64,000 nt of DNA, taken from NCBI GenBank assembly GCA_028571685.1, contig CM053166.1, positions 58,428,111 to 58,492,110 of the forward strand, given 5' to 3'. The notes below the pieces were generated by a model. That model ran no database searches and was not told the DNA's origin. It was given only the letters and a program-made list of their open reading frames with translations. The DNA comes from Heterohyrax brucei (Eukaryota > Chordata > Mammalia > Hyracoidea > Procaviidae). Positions 35,770 through 46,800 of the stretch are shown piece after piece. Numbering within the stretch: the stretch's first letter is position 1; every line of letters begins with the position of its first letter. A program made the translations under genes and the position numbers.

Positions 35770-35940
35770 TGGAAACCCTAATTACATACTGGTTAAATGG
35801 TACGGCTGCCTGTCAAGAGGTTGGCAGTTTGATCCCGCCAGGAGCTCCTTGGAAATTCCATATGGCAGTTCTACTCTGTCCTACAGGGTCACTAGGAGTC
35901 GGAAACAACTTGAAGTCAGTGGGTTTGTTTTTGTTTTTTC
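35770..35940 (+). repeat. AfroSINE just upstream of the NYX acceptor
   Basis: A full SINE with a T-rich tail ending at about 35940, only 65 bases before the splice acceptor and about 12 bases from the possible branch site. It is in the same orientation as NYX. Confidence 0.88.
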
Positions 35941-35951
35941 TCACCCTTCGG

Positions 35952-36005
35952 CTAACGGTTGTTCTGCTTTTGTTTTTTCTCCTGTGCCCCCTGCCCACCC
36001 TCCAG
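35952..36005 (+). promoter_or_regulatory. NYX: NYX 3' splice site
   Basis: A possible branch site, CTAAC, lies at 35952-35956. A long pyrimidine tract follows from about 35962 and ends in CCTCCAG at 36005. The exon phase (two bases, CG, completing a codon) agrees with the human LH|A junction. The acceptor decides where the coding exon begins and excludes the upstream in-frame extension, which reads through a SINE. Confidence 0.85.
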
Positions 36006-37414
36006 CGATGGTTCTAGGCCTGCCTGGCACCTGGGCCACGGGAACTTGTGTGCGCACCTGTCCTACCGCCTGTGTCTGCAGCAGCTCTGAGCGCGGCTGC
36101 TCAGTGCGCTGTGACCGTGCTGGCCTCCTACGCGTCCCGGCCGAGTTCCCATGCGAGGCGGCCTCCATCGACCTGGACCGCAACGGCCTGCGCTTCCTAG
36201 GTGAGCGGGCCTTTGGCACATTGCCGTCGCTGCGCCGCCTGTCGTTGCGCCACAACAACTTGTCCTTCATCACGCCTGGTGCCTTTAAGGGTCTGTCAGG
36301 TTTGGCTGAATTGCGCCTGGCTCACAACGGTGACCTCCGCTACTTGCACGCGCGCACCTTCGCCGCACTCGGCCGCCTGCGCCGCTTGGACCTGGCCTCC
36401 TGCCGCCTCTTCAGCGTGCCCGAGCGCCTCCTGGCAGAGTTGCCTGCCCTGCGAGAGCTCGCCGCCTTTGATAACCTGTTCCGCCGCGTGCCCGGTGCAC
36501 TGCGTGGCCTGGCCAACCTGACACATGCGCACCTGGAGCGGGGCCGCATCGAGGCAGTGGCCTCCAGCTCGCTCCAGGGCCTGTGGAGTCTACGCTCTCT
36601 CAGCCTGCAGTCCAACCATGTCCGCACAGTGCAAGCTGGTGCCTTCCGTGACTGTGGCTTCCTGGAGCACCTGCTACTCAATGACAATCTGTTGGCAGTG
36701 CTGCCTGCCGACGCCTTCCGTGGCTTGCGTCACCTGCGCACACTTAACCTGGGCGGCAATGCTCTGGGCCGAGTGGAGCGCTCTTGGTTCACAGACTTGG
36801 CAGAGCTTGAGCTGCTTTACCTGGACCGCAACAGCATCGCCTTTGTGGAGGAGGGGGCCTTCCAGAACCTTTCCGGGCTTCTGGCTCTGCACCTCAATAG
36901 TAACCACCTCACTGCACTAGCCTGGGCCGCCTTCCAGCCTGGCTTCTTCTTGGGCCACCTATTCCTCTTTCGGAATCCTTGGCACTGTGACTGCCATCTG
37001 CAGTGGCTGCGAGTCTGGATGGAGAGCTCTGGGCATGCCGCTGACATGCTGTGCACCTCCCCTGGCTCCGTGGCAGGCCTGGACCTCAGCCAGGTGGACT
37101 TTGGGCGCTCCTCTGATGGCCTCTGTGTGGACCCCATGGAACTGAACTTGACTGTGACCAGTCCAGGCCCATCCCCAGAGCCAGCGGCTACCACTGTAAG
37201 CAGGTTCAGTAGCCTCCTCTCCAAGCTGCTGGCCCCAAGGGCTCCTGTAGAAATGGCGGACAACACCACCGAGGTGCTGGCCAACACCTCGTTTTCCAGC
37301 AGCCTTCCCTCCCATGGGGTAGAACACTGGGGATGCAAGGTCATGATTCTACTTAGCTCTTATCTTCTGCTCACTGTGGTCCAGTATGTGGTGTTTGGCC
37401 TGCATGTGGACTGA
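36006..37414 (+). CDS. NYX: Nyctalopin, last coding exon (partial CDS)
   Basis: Nyctalopin is a secretory-pathway leucine-rich-repeat protein on the dendrites of retinal ON-bipolar cells. There it helps place the mGluR6/TRPM1 signalling complex; loss causes X-linked congenital stationary night blindness. The exon begins after the AG at 36004-36005 with the last two bases of a split Ala codon, then Met-Val-Leu-Gly-Leu-Pro, the end of the signal peptide. A cysteine-rich LRRNT cap follows, then about eleven 24-residue LRRs with LxxLxLxxN spacing, an LRRCT cap starting [13 protein letters not shown] (about residue 323 of the exon), a Ser/Thr/Pro-rich stalk and a hydrophobic C-terminus. There are six N-glycosylation sequons. 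The 468 residues equal the human protein (481, as I remember it) minus its first 13. The frame is intact and GC-rich. The open frame extends upstream to 35849, but that part is intron and SINE. Confidence 0.96.
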
Positions 37415-38495
37415 CCCTGGCACACTGGAGTGGCGCAAACTACCTTGGCCTGCAAAAGAAAGTTTGGGTAACTGGACTTGGGGGAGGGTTCTTGCAGAGG
37501 GAGGGGACAGGATGGGGGCAGGTCATGAGGCTGCCAGCAGAGGATGGAAGGAGTAGTGGGCCTCCAGAGCTGGCCCTAGGAAGAGAATCTTGGGAAATGC
37601 CACGTGGGAGGAAGAGAGAGGCTATGTTTTTTTGTCCCGTGTCATGGGTATCAATTGGAAAGAAGAAACAAGAATGAACATGGAAGGCTAGGAACTGGAA
37701 TCTCCTGGGGCTGCACAACTCTCCACGCCCCCTACTCCCCTACCCATCCCCACCCCCGTCTGCAGGCAACAGTGCCTGCAATGCCTGAATTAGAGTCAGT
37801 GCATTGGCTGAGTACTAAGAACTGTGTCATTTCTCTTGACAGGGTAACCCATTAAGCTCACAATACTCCCCTCCTCCCTCAGGGGCCTAGGTACGTTGGG
37901 GTCCAGGAAGGTGGACAGGACGTGAGAGAAGGAGGATAGGAATAGGACTTAGAGTGCGAAGGTGGCTCCTGGGGTCTGAGATGTTTTAAGAAGCACTGTG
38001 GTTATGGGAGCTAAACCCAACCTGGAGTCCCCTTATACCATCTCAGAAATGTGTGGCTACTACCTGGTTTCACAGGGCAAAATTTTAAGATGCTAAGTAA
38101 CCTAACTTTTAGAAATAGTTATTAGATTTTTGTGTGTAGAATTATGTGTAATCAACAGTTCCTGTTCTTCAGCTCCTGCATTCCACACAGGCAGATGCCT
38201 GGTTATCTGTCTCTGCTCAGCAGGCACCAACCCCTACCCTATCCTGAAAACTGCAACATTTGTCTTCTTAAGCAAACTAATATTTCAGAGAAGAAAGGAA
38301 TTTGAAGACCATTTTAATGAAACTCTGAGAAAAACTGCTAAAACCGCCTGGACTCCTCTAGCTGTCTTTGTTTTCCTCTGACTGTATTAACCTTGATGCT
38401 ACTACATTTCTTTGGAACACATAGTTTAGGCTGTATGTTCCCTGATCTGCAAACTGTTGATCAAAGAATAAACCTCTAGTGTTGTTTTTGACTTT
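37415..38495 (+). other. NYX: Probable NYX 3' UTR, ending in a fossil LTR
   Basis: This follows the NYX stop codon. From 37415 to about 37996 it is apparently unique DNA. From 37997 it enters the 5' LTR of an old provirus. I see no AATAAA or ATTAAA on the + strand until 38467, inside that LTR. The transcript end is inferred, not seen. Confidence 0.5.
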
Positions 38496-38522
38496 GCTTC
38501 AATCCTCAGAAATTCTTTTACA
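37997..38522 (+). mobile_element. 5' LTR of the ERV fossil
   Basis: Its partner is 47297-47800. It lies about 580 bases after the NYX stop and holds the AATAAA at 38467. Confidence 0.6.
38467..38490 (+). terminator. Candidate poly(A) signal for NYX, inside an LTR
   Basis: AATAAA at 38467-38472 is followed by a GT/T-rich stretch at about 38478-38490, the normal layout of a cleavage signal. It belongs to the R region of the LTR at 37997-38522. It is the first canonical signal about 1.05 kb after the NYX stop, so NYX may use it. Confidence 0.45.
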
Positions 38523-39271
38523 TTTCTGGCATCAGAGAAATGGGATTCCCCAGCAATAGGTTCTGCAATCCCGAGAACAATTGCTAGTTTTGAGCTTCAG
38601 TACAAAGCTAAGCCGATTGGGTTCTTTGTCTCAGCTTTACTGTGGTTTCACTCAGGTGAAAAAAAAAAACCTCTTAGATAACAGCTGTCACAAGAACAGG
38701 CACGTGCACATCAATGTTTATTGCAGCACTGTCAACAATAGCCAAAAAATGGAATCATCCTGGGTGCCCATCAACAGATGAATGGATAAACAAACTATGC
38801 TATATTCACACAATGAAATAGTATGCAACGATAAAGAACAATGATGATTTTAGGAAACATAACATGGAATCATCTGGAAGACATTATGCTGAGTGAAATT
38901 AGCCTGATACAAAAGGACAAATATTGTATGAGATCACTATTATAAGGACTTAAAAGGTTTAAGCACAGAAGAAAATAATCTTTGAAGATTATAAGGGGGG
39001 AAGGGAGAGAGAGGGGTAATTAGATTAGATAGTAGATAGAATTGGGATAGGAGAATGGAAGTTAGCATAACTGGGCTACACAAAAAGCTAAAAGGTTTTC
39101 TAAATACAACTCAACATTTTGAAGGGCAGCGTAGCAGGAACAGGGGTCTGGGGACCACAGCCTCAGGGAACATCTAGGCTAATTGGTATAACTAAGTTTT
39201 TTAAAGAAAATGTTCTGCATACCACTTCAGTGAGTGGCATCTGGGGTCTTAAAAGCGAGCAAGCAATGCAG

Positions 39272-40130
39272 TAGAAGGCAGATTAGCAAAATTGGACTAT
39301 ACCATAAACTAAAAAGTTTTCTAGCATTTTAAAGAACAGAGTAGCAGGGACAGGTCTGGGGACCATCTTTTCTGGGGATATTGAAGTCATTTGGCATAAC
39401 TAGTCTTTTGGTAAGAGAGTCTTCTGCACCCCATATTGGTGAGTGGTGTTTGGGGTCTTAAAAGACAGCAAGCTGTCGTCTGAGGAACATCAATTTGTCC
39501 CAACCCACCTGGAACAGATAACTCAGAACATCAAAAGACATGAGGAAAAATGAGCCCAGGAGACAGAAGGACTCATACAACTGAGAGACTACGTCAGCAT
39601 GCGACAGGAAGAACCAGATGGTGCCTGGCTACCACCAAAGACAGCCCTGATAGGGTACACGATGTAGAGTCCCTAATGTAGCACAAGAAAGAGAGGTGTA
39701 CAGATCAAGAACTCTATTAAAAGACCAGAATTGATGGTCCAACAACCTGGAGGGTCCCCTGAGAACATGGCCCCTAGATTTGCAGCTAGCCCAGAGTTGA
39801 AACCAGTACTGAAGCCAACACTTCAGACAAAGAATTGATTGGACTTGGGGACACAGAGTGATGCATGTGGTGTGTGTACTTTATGGCTTAATATATATAC
39901 GAGACTGTCTTACCGTTATCTTTTTAGAGGGGAGAAAAGAGGGTGGAGAGGAGGGGATAAGTGTTGGTTGAGTGGATACTGGAAGTAAGGTGTGAAAAAG
40001 AGGAGTGTGCTATGACAGGTTGAGGAAAGCAGATGGAGTTGCAGAGATATGGGCACTTGGGGTTTTATATGGAAAACTGACTTGGACTGTAAACTTTCAC
40101 TTAATCACAATAAAAAAATTAAAAAAAAAA
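39272..40130 (+). mobile_element. L1 3' UTR nested in L1 3' UTR
   Basis: It ends in an A tail at 40115-40130 and is flanked by aaaagcgagcaagca on the left (about 39252-39270) and aaaagctagcaagca on the right: a 15-base duplication with one mismatch. Confidence 0.85.
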
Positions 40131-40557
40131 AAAGCTAGCAAGCAGCCATCATCAACTAGTCCCAATCCACCTGGAGCAGAGGAGAATGAAGGACATCCAA
40201 GACATGAGGAAAATAGGAGCCCACCAGACAGATGTCATATGATCCAGAGACTACATTACCATGAGACTAGAAGAACTAGATGGTGCCTGGATACCACCAG
40301 TGACTGCCCTGACAGGGAACACAGGGTAAAGTCCTGATGCAGCGAGAGAAAAATGGGTGTTCAGAACTAGAACTCTATTAAAAGACTACTTTTGATGATG
40401 CATCAGGCTAGAGGGTCGCCTGAGGTCATGCCCCCCAGACTCTCTGTTAGTCTAGTGCTGAATCAAGTAGAGAAGTCAACTCTTCAGACAAAGATTGGAC
40501 TGGACTATAAGACAAACAATGATGCTGGTCAAGAATGTGCTTCTTGGCTTAAATGTA

Positions 40558-41102
40558 CGAGGACTACCAGTTAAGTTCATGAACTAATCCTAGAAAAAGA
40601 GCTACATATCTCATTGCTAAATATAATTATGGTCACCTTTGAGATACTCCCTTTGGGAAGCTATGGACTGACACCAGCCCCTAGTCTACCCTTCAAAGCA
40701 ATTTTGGAACTCTTTCTGGAATGGCCATCAGAGCTGTTGTCGTATTACCCTTGATGTCATCAAAATGTATTCCTTTCAATATTTCCTTTACCTTCAGGTA
40801 CAGAAAAAGACCATTGGGGGCCAGATCAGGTGAGTAGGGAGAGTGTTCCAATACAGTTATTCATTTACTGGCTAAAATCTCCCTCAGAGACAACTATACA
40901 ATTAAGTTTGGAAACTTGCCACCTTGCCACCATGTGCAACAGCCATTCCAGTAAGAGTTCCAAAATGGTTTTGAAGGGTGGACTAGGTGATGGCATCAGT
41001 GCATAGCTTCCCAAGGGGAGTACTGTGAAGGTGACTGTAGTGATATTCAGCAATGAGGTATGTAGCACTTAGAACAATTACATTCACAGACGTGTCAGAC
41101 AT
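40558..41102. mobile_element. Fold-back mariner (Tc1/mariner DNA transposon)
   Basis: It starts cgaggactaccagttaagtt after a TA and ends at another TA near 41103. The minus strand of the left arm encodes a mariner transposase C-terminus (SPDLAPNGLFLYLKVKEILK, then HFDDIKGNTTTALMAIPE). The right arm repeats the same 3' part, about 140 bases or more, in inverted order, so the element is a large inverted repeat of the transposase 3' end. No complete transposase remains, and the arms contain stops. Confidence 0.8.
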
Positions 41103-41849
41103 TATATATGTGGGGCTGTCTGAGCAGCTCTTGTTCAGAGGTGAGATGAAGGGGTGGAGGGGGATGGGAGTTGGTAGAATGGATGTGGGAAGTACAGGGT
41201 GAAAAGGAGGACTGTTTGGGGGTGAGGGGCAGAGAGAAGTTAGAGTTTCATAGTGGTATGTGTGCAGGGTTTTATGTGGCAAATTGATTTGGAATGTAAA
41301 CTTTCACTTAAAGCACAATAAAATGTTAGAAATAAAACCTCTTGAAATCTTAACAGCATACCTTGCATAGCAGCTCTTCTGACATATTTTATTTCTATTT
41401 TGGGTTGTCAGCTTTGGAGCTGCTGTCCTGATGGATAATGTGAACTCCAATATTTACTGTGAGTTTGCATGGTGCTTAGGATTGCCCCAGGGTTTGGTAT
41501 GCTGAATTCAAGAAAGCAGCTTATTTTCCTAGTGGAACTCCGACTCACTACATGGCCAAGGAATATGGATCTAAGTCTCATTTGTATTTGGATTTTGGTT
41601 TGATCTCCCTAATGACAGTTAAATCACTGACCATTTTGGGGTACCTTTCAACTAGAGACTAATATTTTTACAGTCTAAAATAAGAGACTAGGTGTCTAAC
41701 CATCCAAATGAATTAAGCTCAGAAAGAATGAAACCAGGTTTCATATGGTTGTTACAAAGGAATTTCAGAGTCTTCAAGCCTCAAAAATATGTGGTCATGG
41801 GTCGAGCATCTCATGTGCCCTTACGGGGCTCACCACTGACAGAGACTTA

Positions 41850-42112
41850 AAATGAACAGGCCCATAAAACAAAATGAGACTTAAGGGGCATGCCAGTCAA
41901 GGAGCAAGGACCAGAAGGCAAGAGAAGACAAGAAGCTGATAATAGGAAACCTAAGGTTGAGAAGGGCGAGCATTAACCTGTTGTAGGGCTGTTAACTGAT
42001 GTCATAAAACAATATGTGTAGTAATTGTTTAATGAGAAACCAGTTTGTTCTGTAAACCTTCACTAAAGTATAATAATAATAAAAACTCAGAAAAAAAAAG
42101 ACAACCATGAAA
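41850..42112 (+). mobile_element. L1 3' end fragment
   Basis: It matches 9960-10150 ('gtcataaaacaatatgtgta', 'ctgtaaaccttcactaaag') and ends in an A-rich tail. Confidence 0.78.
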
Positions 42113-42149
42113 AGATAAACTGGGACATGAGAGCTCTAGGCTGCCCACG

Positions 42150-42312
42150 TATGCCTGTGCCCATTGCCACTGAGTCGATTCCGACTCATAGCAACCCTAT
42201 GAGACAGGGTAGAGCTGCCCCATAGAATTTCCAAGGAGCACCAGGTGGATTCAAACTGCTGACCTTCTTATTAGCAGCTGTAGCATTTAACCACTACCCC
42301 ACCTGAGTTTGT
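42150..42312 (-). repeat. AfroSINE
   Basis: Antisense copy with 'gagtcgattccgactcatag'. Confidence 0.88.
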
Positions 42313-43171
42313 AGGCTGCCCACAAGTTGTAAGAAAACTCTCATTTAACAAAAGTGTATTGTGAAACAAAACTCAAATCCCTTGGCAGGTTCCCTGCTAG
42401 GAATTTTATCTGACTCTGGGAAGCCAAAGTTTCAATTTAAGAGAATAAGATTCTTAATATCCTTGATAAATGAATCTGGGCTTCCCCCCTACCAGGATGC
42501 TGGTTTGGGGTTCATGTTCAAAAACATTATAAGCTGAATATACTTGAAGTTGTTTGAAATCTCAGTAATCACTTTGGGAAAATTATTACCATTTTTCATT
42601 GTCCTTTTCAGAGAACTTTTGTTTAATGCTCATTTTTAGTCAAAGGTTCCAAAAAAATTCTTCCATCTCAGACTCTAGCAACTTAATGGGTTTGTCTAGG
42701 ACCTGTTTTTTCTGTGGAATGGAGTCAGTTTCATCCAAGAATTGCTGTATACATTTTAAGAAACTGGGTCCTCCATATGTTTGTCTTGTGTGATGTTGAG
42801 TATACGCCTGGGTTTTGAGCTGGCCTCACAGATTGATAAAATTATGTAGTTTTTCTGTCTCATTTTGTGTCTGAGAGTCTGTCTTGTCTCACGAAGCTGA
42901 GACTCACAGTTGCTCAGTTTTTTTCTTTTTTCTCTCATGAGGCAGTCTTTTAAAATTTGTTTATTTTTGTCTTGCAAGAAAAACTGCTTCTTGTGCCTAC
43001 TTATGAGTTGGGCTTTCAGTAGCTACACTGAAAAAACAGTCATACAAATTGATTTATTTGAAACATGCACTGGAAAGGATGGATTGTTTATTTTGATTGG
43101 TAAAACAAGGCCTTAAAAAGGAAAACTTATTCTAAATTGTTTCTTTAAAGGATCCTGTAAAGCATACAAAA
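42313..43171. other. ERV internal region or unique DNA, unassigned
   Basis: Nothing recognised. A minus-strand open frame at 42756-42977 is lysine- and arginine-rich but matches no family I know. Confidence 0.3.
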
Positions 43172-43231
43172 AGACACCACCCGCTGCCATCGAGTGGATT
43201 TCAACTCATAGCAACCTTACAGGACAGGGTT
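43172..43231 (-). repeat. AfroSINE fragment
   Basis: About 60 bases of the antisense SINE 3' part ('gagtggatttcaactcatag'). Confidence 0.75.
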
Positions 43232-43304
43232 ATGAAAATGTAATAATTTCTTAACCTTTGTATGAAATCCTATTATTAAATTATAATATTCCTTAAAAGA
43301 ACTT

Positions 43305-43462
43305 GGAAACACTGGTGGCAAAATGATTAAGAACTATGGTTAGTAACCAAAAGGTTGGCAGTTTGAATTCACCAGGGGCTCCTTGGAAACTCTATGGAAC
43401 AGTTCTATTCTATAGGTTTGCTATAACATGAAATTGACTGGACAGTGATGGGTTTCGTTGTT
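43305..43462 (+). repeat. AfroSINE
   Basis: Head ggaaacactggtggcaaaat, tail gacagtgatgggtttcgttg. Confidence 0.85.
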
Positions 43463-43964
43463 GGTCCCCCTGCCCAAACTGACTCTGATTGTTTTAATGG
43501 TGAATACTTATTAAATCAAATAGTCCTAATAGTCCCAGAAATTAGTGAAAATGAATCCATTCCAACAAAGGTTTTTATGTTTATGTCAACTTTAATCGTG
43601 AAATCTTAAAAGATTTAAGTAACTTAAGCTAGACATTATACAAAGTGTGTTTCATTTATGGAAAAGGAGTAATTATTTTTATTAATACCAGAATGAGAAC
43701 AAAGAAGGCTAAACTGCTTACCAAGAGAATAAAAATATTAAATGGACAAGAATTTAGTTATGTTTCGTCTTTCAAAATACATAGGCCAAATAAACACAAT
43801 GTACATGAATTGAGCTTAACCAATTCTTTCTTAACAGTGAGCCTCTGATACCCACACTGCTCCCGTGAGGTGTTTGCGAAAACCCTCCCAACCAGGTAAA
43901 AACCTTTTTGAGACAAAACAAGATAAATACTGTGGATGTTAACCAAAAAAACAAAAGCAAACAA
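43463..43964. other. No recognisable feature
   Basis: AT-rich. No family or gene recognised; probably eroded ERV interior. Confidence 0.3.
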
Positions 43965-44133
43965 AACAATGAAACCTACTGCTTTCAAGTCTATTGCGAC
44001 TCATAGGGACCCTATAGGTCAGAGTAGAACTGCCCCGTAGAGTTTCCAAGGAGCACCTGGCTAATTTGCATTGCCAACCTTTAGGTTAGCAGGTGTCACA
44101 CTTAACCACTGCATATGCCACCAGGGTTTCCGG
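43965..44133 (-). repeat. AfroSINE
   Basis: Antisense copy from aacaatgaaacctactgctt to atgccaccagggtttcc. Confidence 0.88.
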
Positions 44134-44449
44134 TGGACATTAATGATATCTAAAATAAGAAAATTCAGTGACTGGAAATTGGGTGGATCTCCAACATAAA
44201 AATACCTGTGGACAAATCTAAGGTTAGATGGAGAAAATGTAAGAAATGGTAAAGGTTTGAATGGAAATGTAGACTATTTAGACAAACTATTTCAACAGTA
44301 ATTATGTTTCATAATATATAGGGTTGAATTAATATCCAAAATTTTTAGGTGACTTGCTGATACTAAATGCAGTTAATGAAGTTTATAGGCTCTCACTTGT
44401 TATGCCTTTTACGCCACAGGGAAATACACACACCCACACCCACACGTAT

Positions 44450-44612
44450 ACACCAAACCCATTGCCATTAAGTCTGTTCCAACTCACAGTGACCCTATGG
44501 GACAGGGTAGAACTACCCCATAAAGTTTCCAAGGGGTAGCTGGTGAATTTGAATTACTGATCTTTTTGTTAGCCACTGAGTTCTTAACCACTGAACCACT
44601 ATGTCTCCATAT
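44450..44612 (-). repeat. AfroSINE, left arm of an inverted pair
   Basis: Antisense copy from acaccaaacccattgccatt to ctgaaccactatgtctcc. Confidence 0.88.
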
Positions 44613-44632
44613 GTATGTACGTATATATATAG

Positions 44633-44790
44633 TGACACAGTGGTTAAGAGTTATGGCTGTTAACCAAAAGATTGGAAGGTTGAATTAGCCAGCTGCTTCT
44701 TGGAAATCCTGTGGATCAGTTCTACTTTGCCCTAAAGGGTTGCTATGAGTTGTAATTGACTTGATGGCAATGGGTTTGGGGTTTTATACA
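44633..44790 (+). repeat. AfroSINE, right arm of an inverted pair
   Basis: Sense copy from gtgacacagtggttaagagt to ggcaatgggtttggggtttt, about 20 bases from the previous copy in opposite orientation. Confidence 0.88.
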
Positions 44791-46559
44791 GACACACACA
44801 CATACTTTGTTCTGGTTGCAAGTGTGATTATTTTTGTCACCTAATGTGTTGTGCTGTAAAATATATAATAAGGACAGGAAATTAATAGGTCTATTAAAAA
44901 GGAATTTATTTGATATTGTCAAACTTATTTGTTGCTGCTAAGTTTAGTTTAAAAATTCATGAGAATTTTTAAGAGCTTTAATGTCAAATCACATGTAGAG
45001 CAAAGAATTGGGTTTCTCATTGTTGATAACAAAATTTACTTTGATTGGTGAGTTGAGGAGTTAATTTTAGTGTGTGTTTTTTTTTTTTTTCAGTCTGCCT
45101 TGAAGGCAAGGGTTCAACTGAATACATTCCTGAGTTGGAAATGATACTGCATGGCTTTGGAAAAAGCTAAAGATTTTACCTTTGAGATCTTTGACTAAAT
45201 AACAAGTATTGTTTTTCAATAATCTATGATGAATTCACGTCAACTCTGAAAGTTCATGGAAAGCCACAAAAGATTTCTTTCTATTTTATAAGGAGAAAAC
45301 TGCTAAAAAGGTTTATTTAATGTGTTCTGAATTACATGAAACATGTTGTGAAATCAAGAGACAGACCAAAATTTCCTCGGGTTAAAATTTATATGTCCAT
45401 AATGTTTGCCTGATATTAGACAACTAGCACATAATACTATTATTTCAATTGCTTACTTGGTCACAACTTTGTTTCCTTTGAATCTAGCATAATCAAAGCC
45501 AATGACTAACTGGAGAATTCACCTAATTTACTCATAGAGTTTTTATTACTATTCAAGTGTTTAGATACTTCATAATCTTGGTATATTCTTGGTATATCCC
45601 GATTATTTGGTATTGTGTCTCAAGATTATTATGTGTTATATCTGAAGATCTTTGAAAATAAGGTTAATCACTATGTTTAGAGATATTTTCACCTGTAGTG
45701 TTTTTTTAATTGGCTTTATTTTGGCTTTGTACTACTTTTGTAGTTAATTCCAAGCAGGTCCTTCACTTTCAAGGATTAGTATTATTAGTTAATCATTGCC
45801 GTTTTTAAGTTTGTCATCTGTAGATAAATTTTACTTTGCTGATTCACTGGAAGTGCTTGATCAAAATTTAACAAAAATGGACTATATCAGACTTATGAAA
45901 GCCAAGTCAAGTGCCATTGAGTCGCATCCGACTCATGGCGACTTACGAAAAGGATTACAATAAATCTAACATGGATAATACTGTACTGAATCAAAATTTC
46001 TAGAACTCTTAGGCAGAAACTGAATTTTCAGATTGCTGCTGTCCGGAATTTCATGTATCCAAAATTAACTGCATAGGCCTGAGTAGATGAGAGGATTATG
46101 AGGGTATTTATATAAGAATATTGCTGATGTTCAATGTTATATTTTCTAGATATAAGAAACCATTTTTTCCTTTCCTTCTTTCAATGTAAATGTCAGCTAC
46201 TTCAGTAACTAGTAACACTTAGGCTGGCTACAGAATATCCTATGGTATGGGTTTTTCTCATCTCTTAATTCTTGCTATGTGACTTGCCCAGACGGTACTT
46301 CTTGGTTATGTGACTTTAACCTTTGGACTTGGCTCCCACCTGAATAGATTAACAGATACACGATTGAGCTGGACCCAAGGTCAAATGTTGACTGAATTTA
46401 CCTATTTCAACTGATGTCCCACTTTTAAGAACTTGTCAGTCCAGATCTATATTTCAATGGTATAATTGTTTAGCTTGTATTTTTGTACCTTAAGTAGAGT
46501 TAGAAGATGTTATGGCACATATCTAAGTTCTGGCTAAATATATTGAGGATGTTTTCAAT
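44791..46559. other. Eroded ERV interior or unique DNA
   Basis: No readable gene. A short SINE- or RTE-like scrap (gccattgagtcgcatccgac) lies near 45912. Confidence 0.3.
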
Positions 46560-46800
46560 AATTCCACCCAAGCACTACAAGAAATAAGCACCAAAAAGAC
46601 TATGATGAGAAGAGTGGTTCACCAAAACCTAATAGCTCTTGACAGTCTCATTACCACTCACAGAGGCACCTGTATCATTGTTAGAGCTGATGATTGTGTT
46701 TATATTCCTGATAGTAGTACTACTGTCACTATGTTTCCCATATGCAACACACAGTGTGAAATCTCAGTAATCCTGTTCTCTCTTTGAGTGATATTTTAAA
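46560..46800 (+). pseudogene. Env transmembrane-subunit remnant of the ERV fossil
   Basis: The translation resembles the ectodomain of gammaretrovirus-type envelope TM subunits: a coiled segment, an ALD-type motif and a cysteine cluster. It lies about 500 bases before the 3' LTR, where env ends in such viruses. A fragment only; it is not functional. Confidence 0.6.

Larger units (their letters stand above)
38676..41335 (+). mobile_element. L1 ORF2 end plus 3' UTR inside the ERV
   Basis: ORF2 end at 38690-38960, then 3' UTR to an AATAAA and A-rich end near 41330. The block aaacctctt at about 38668 and again at 41337 looks like its target-site duplication. The 3' UTR is interrupted by a second L1 (39272-40130) and a mariner (40558-41102). 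Confidence 0.8.

Noticed and set aside
35849-36005. Upstream in-frame extension of the NYX reading frame
   Set aside because: It runs through a SINE and a polypyrimidine tract to a splice acceptor, and the human protein does not contain it.
36201-37344. Several open frames on both strands across the NYX exon
   Set aside because: They are shadows of the GC-rich NYX reading frame.
39060-39470. Tandem duplication in an L1 3' UTR
   Set aside because: An A tail and flanking 15-base repeats show that a second L1 inserted there.
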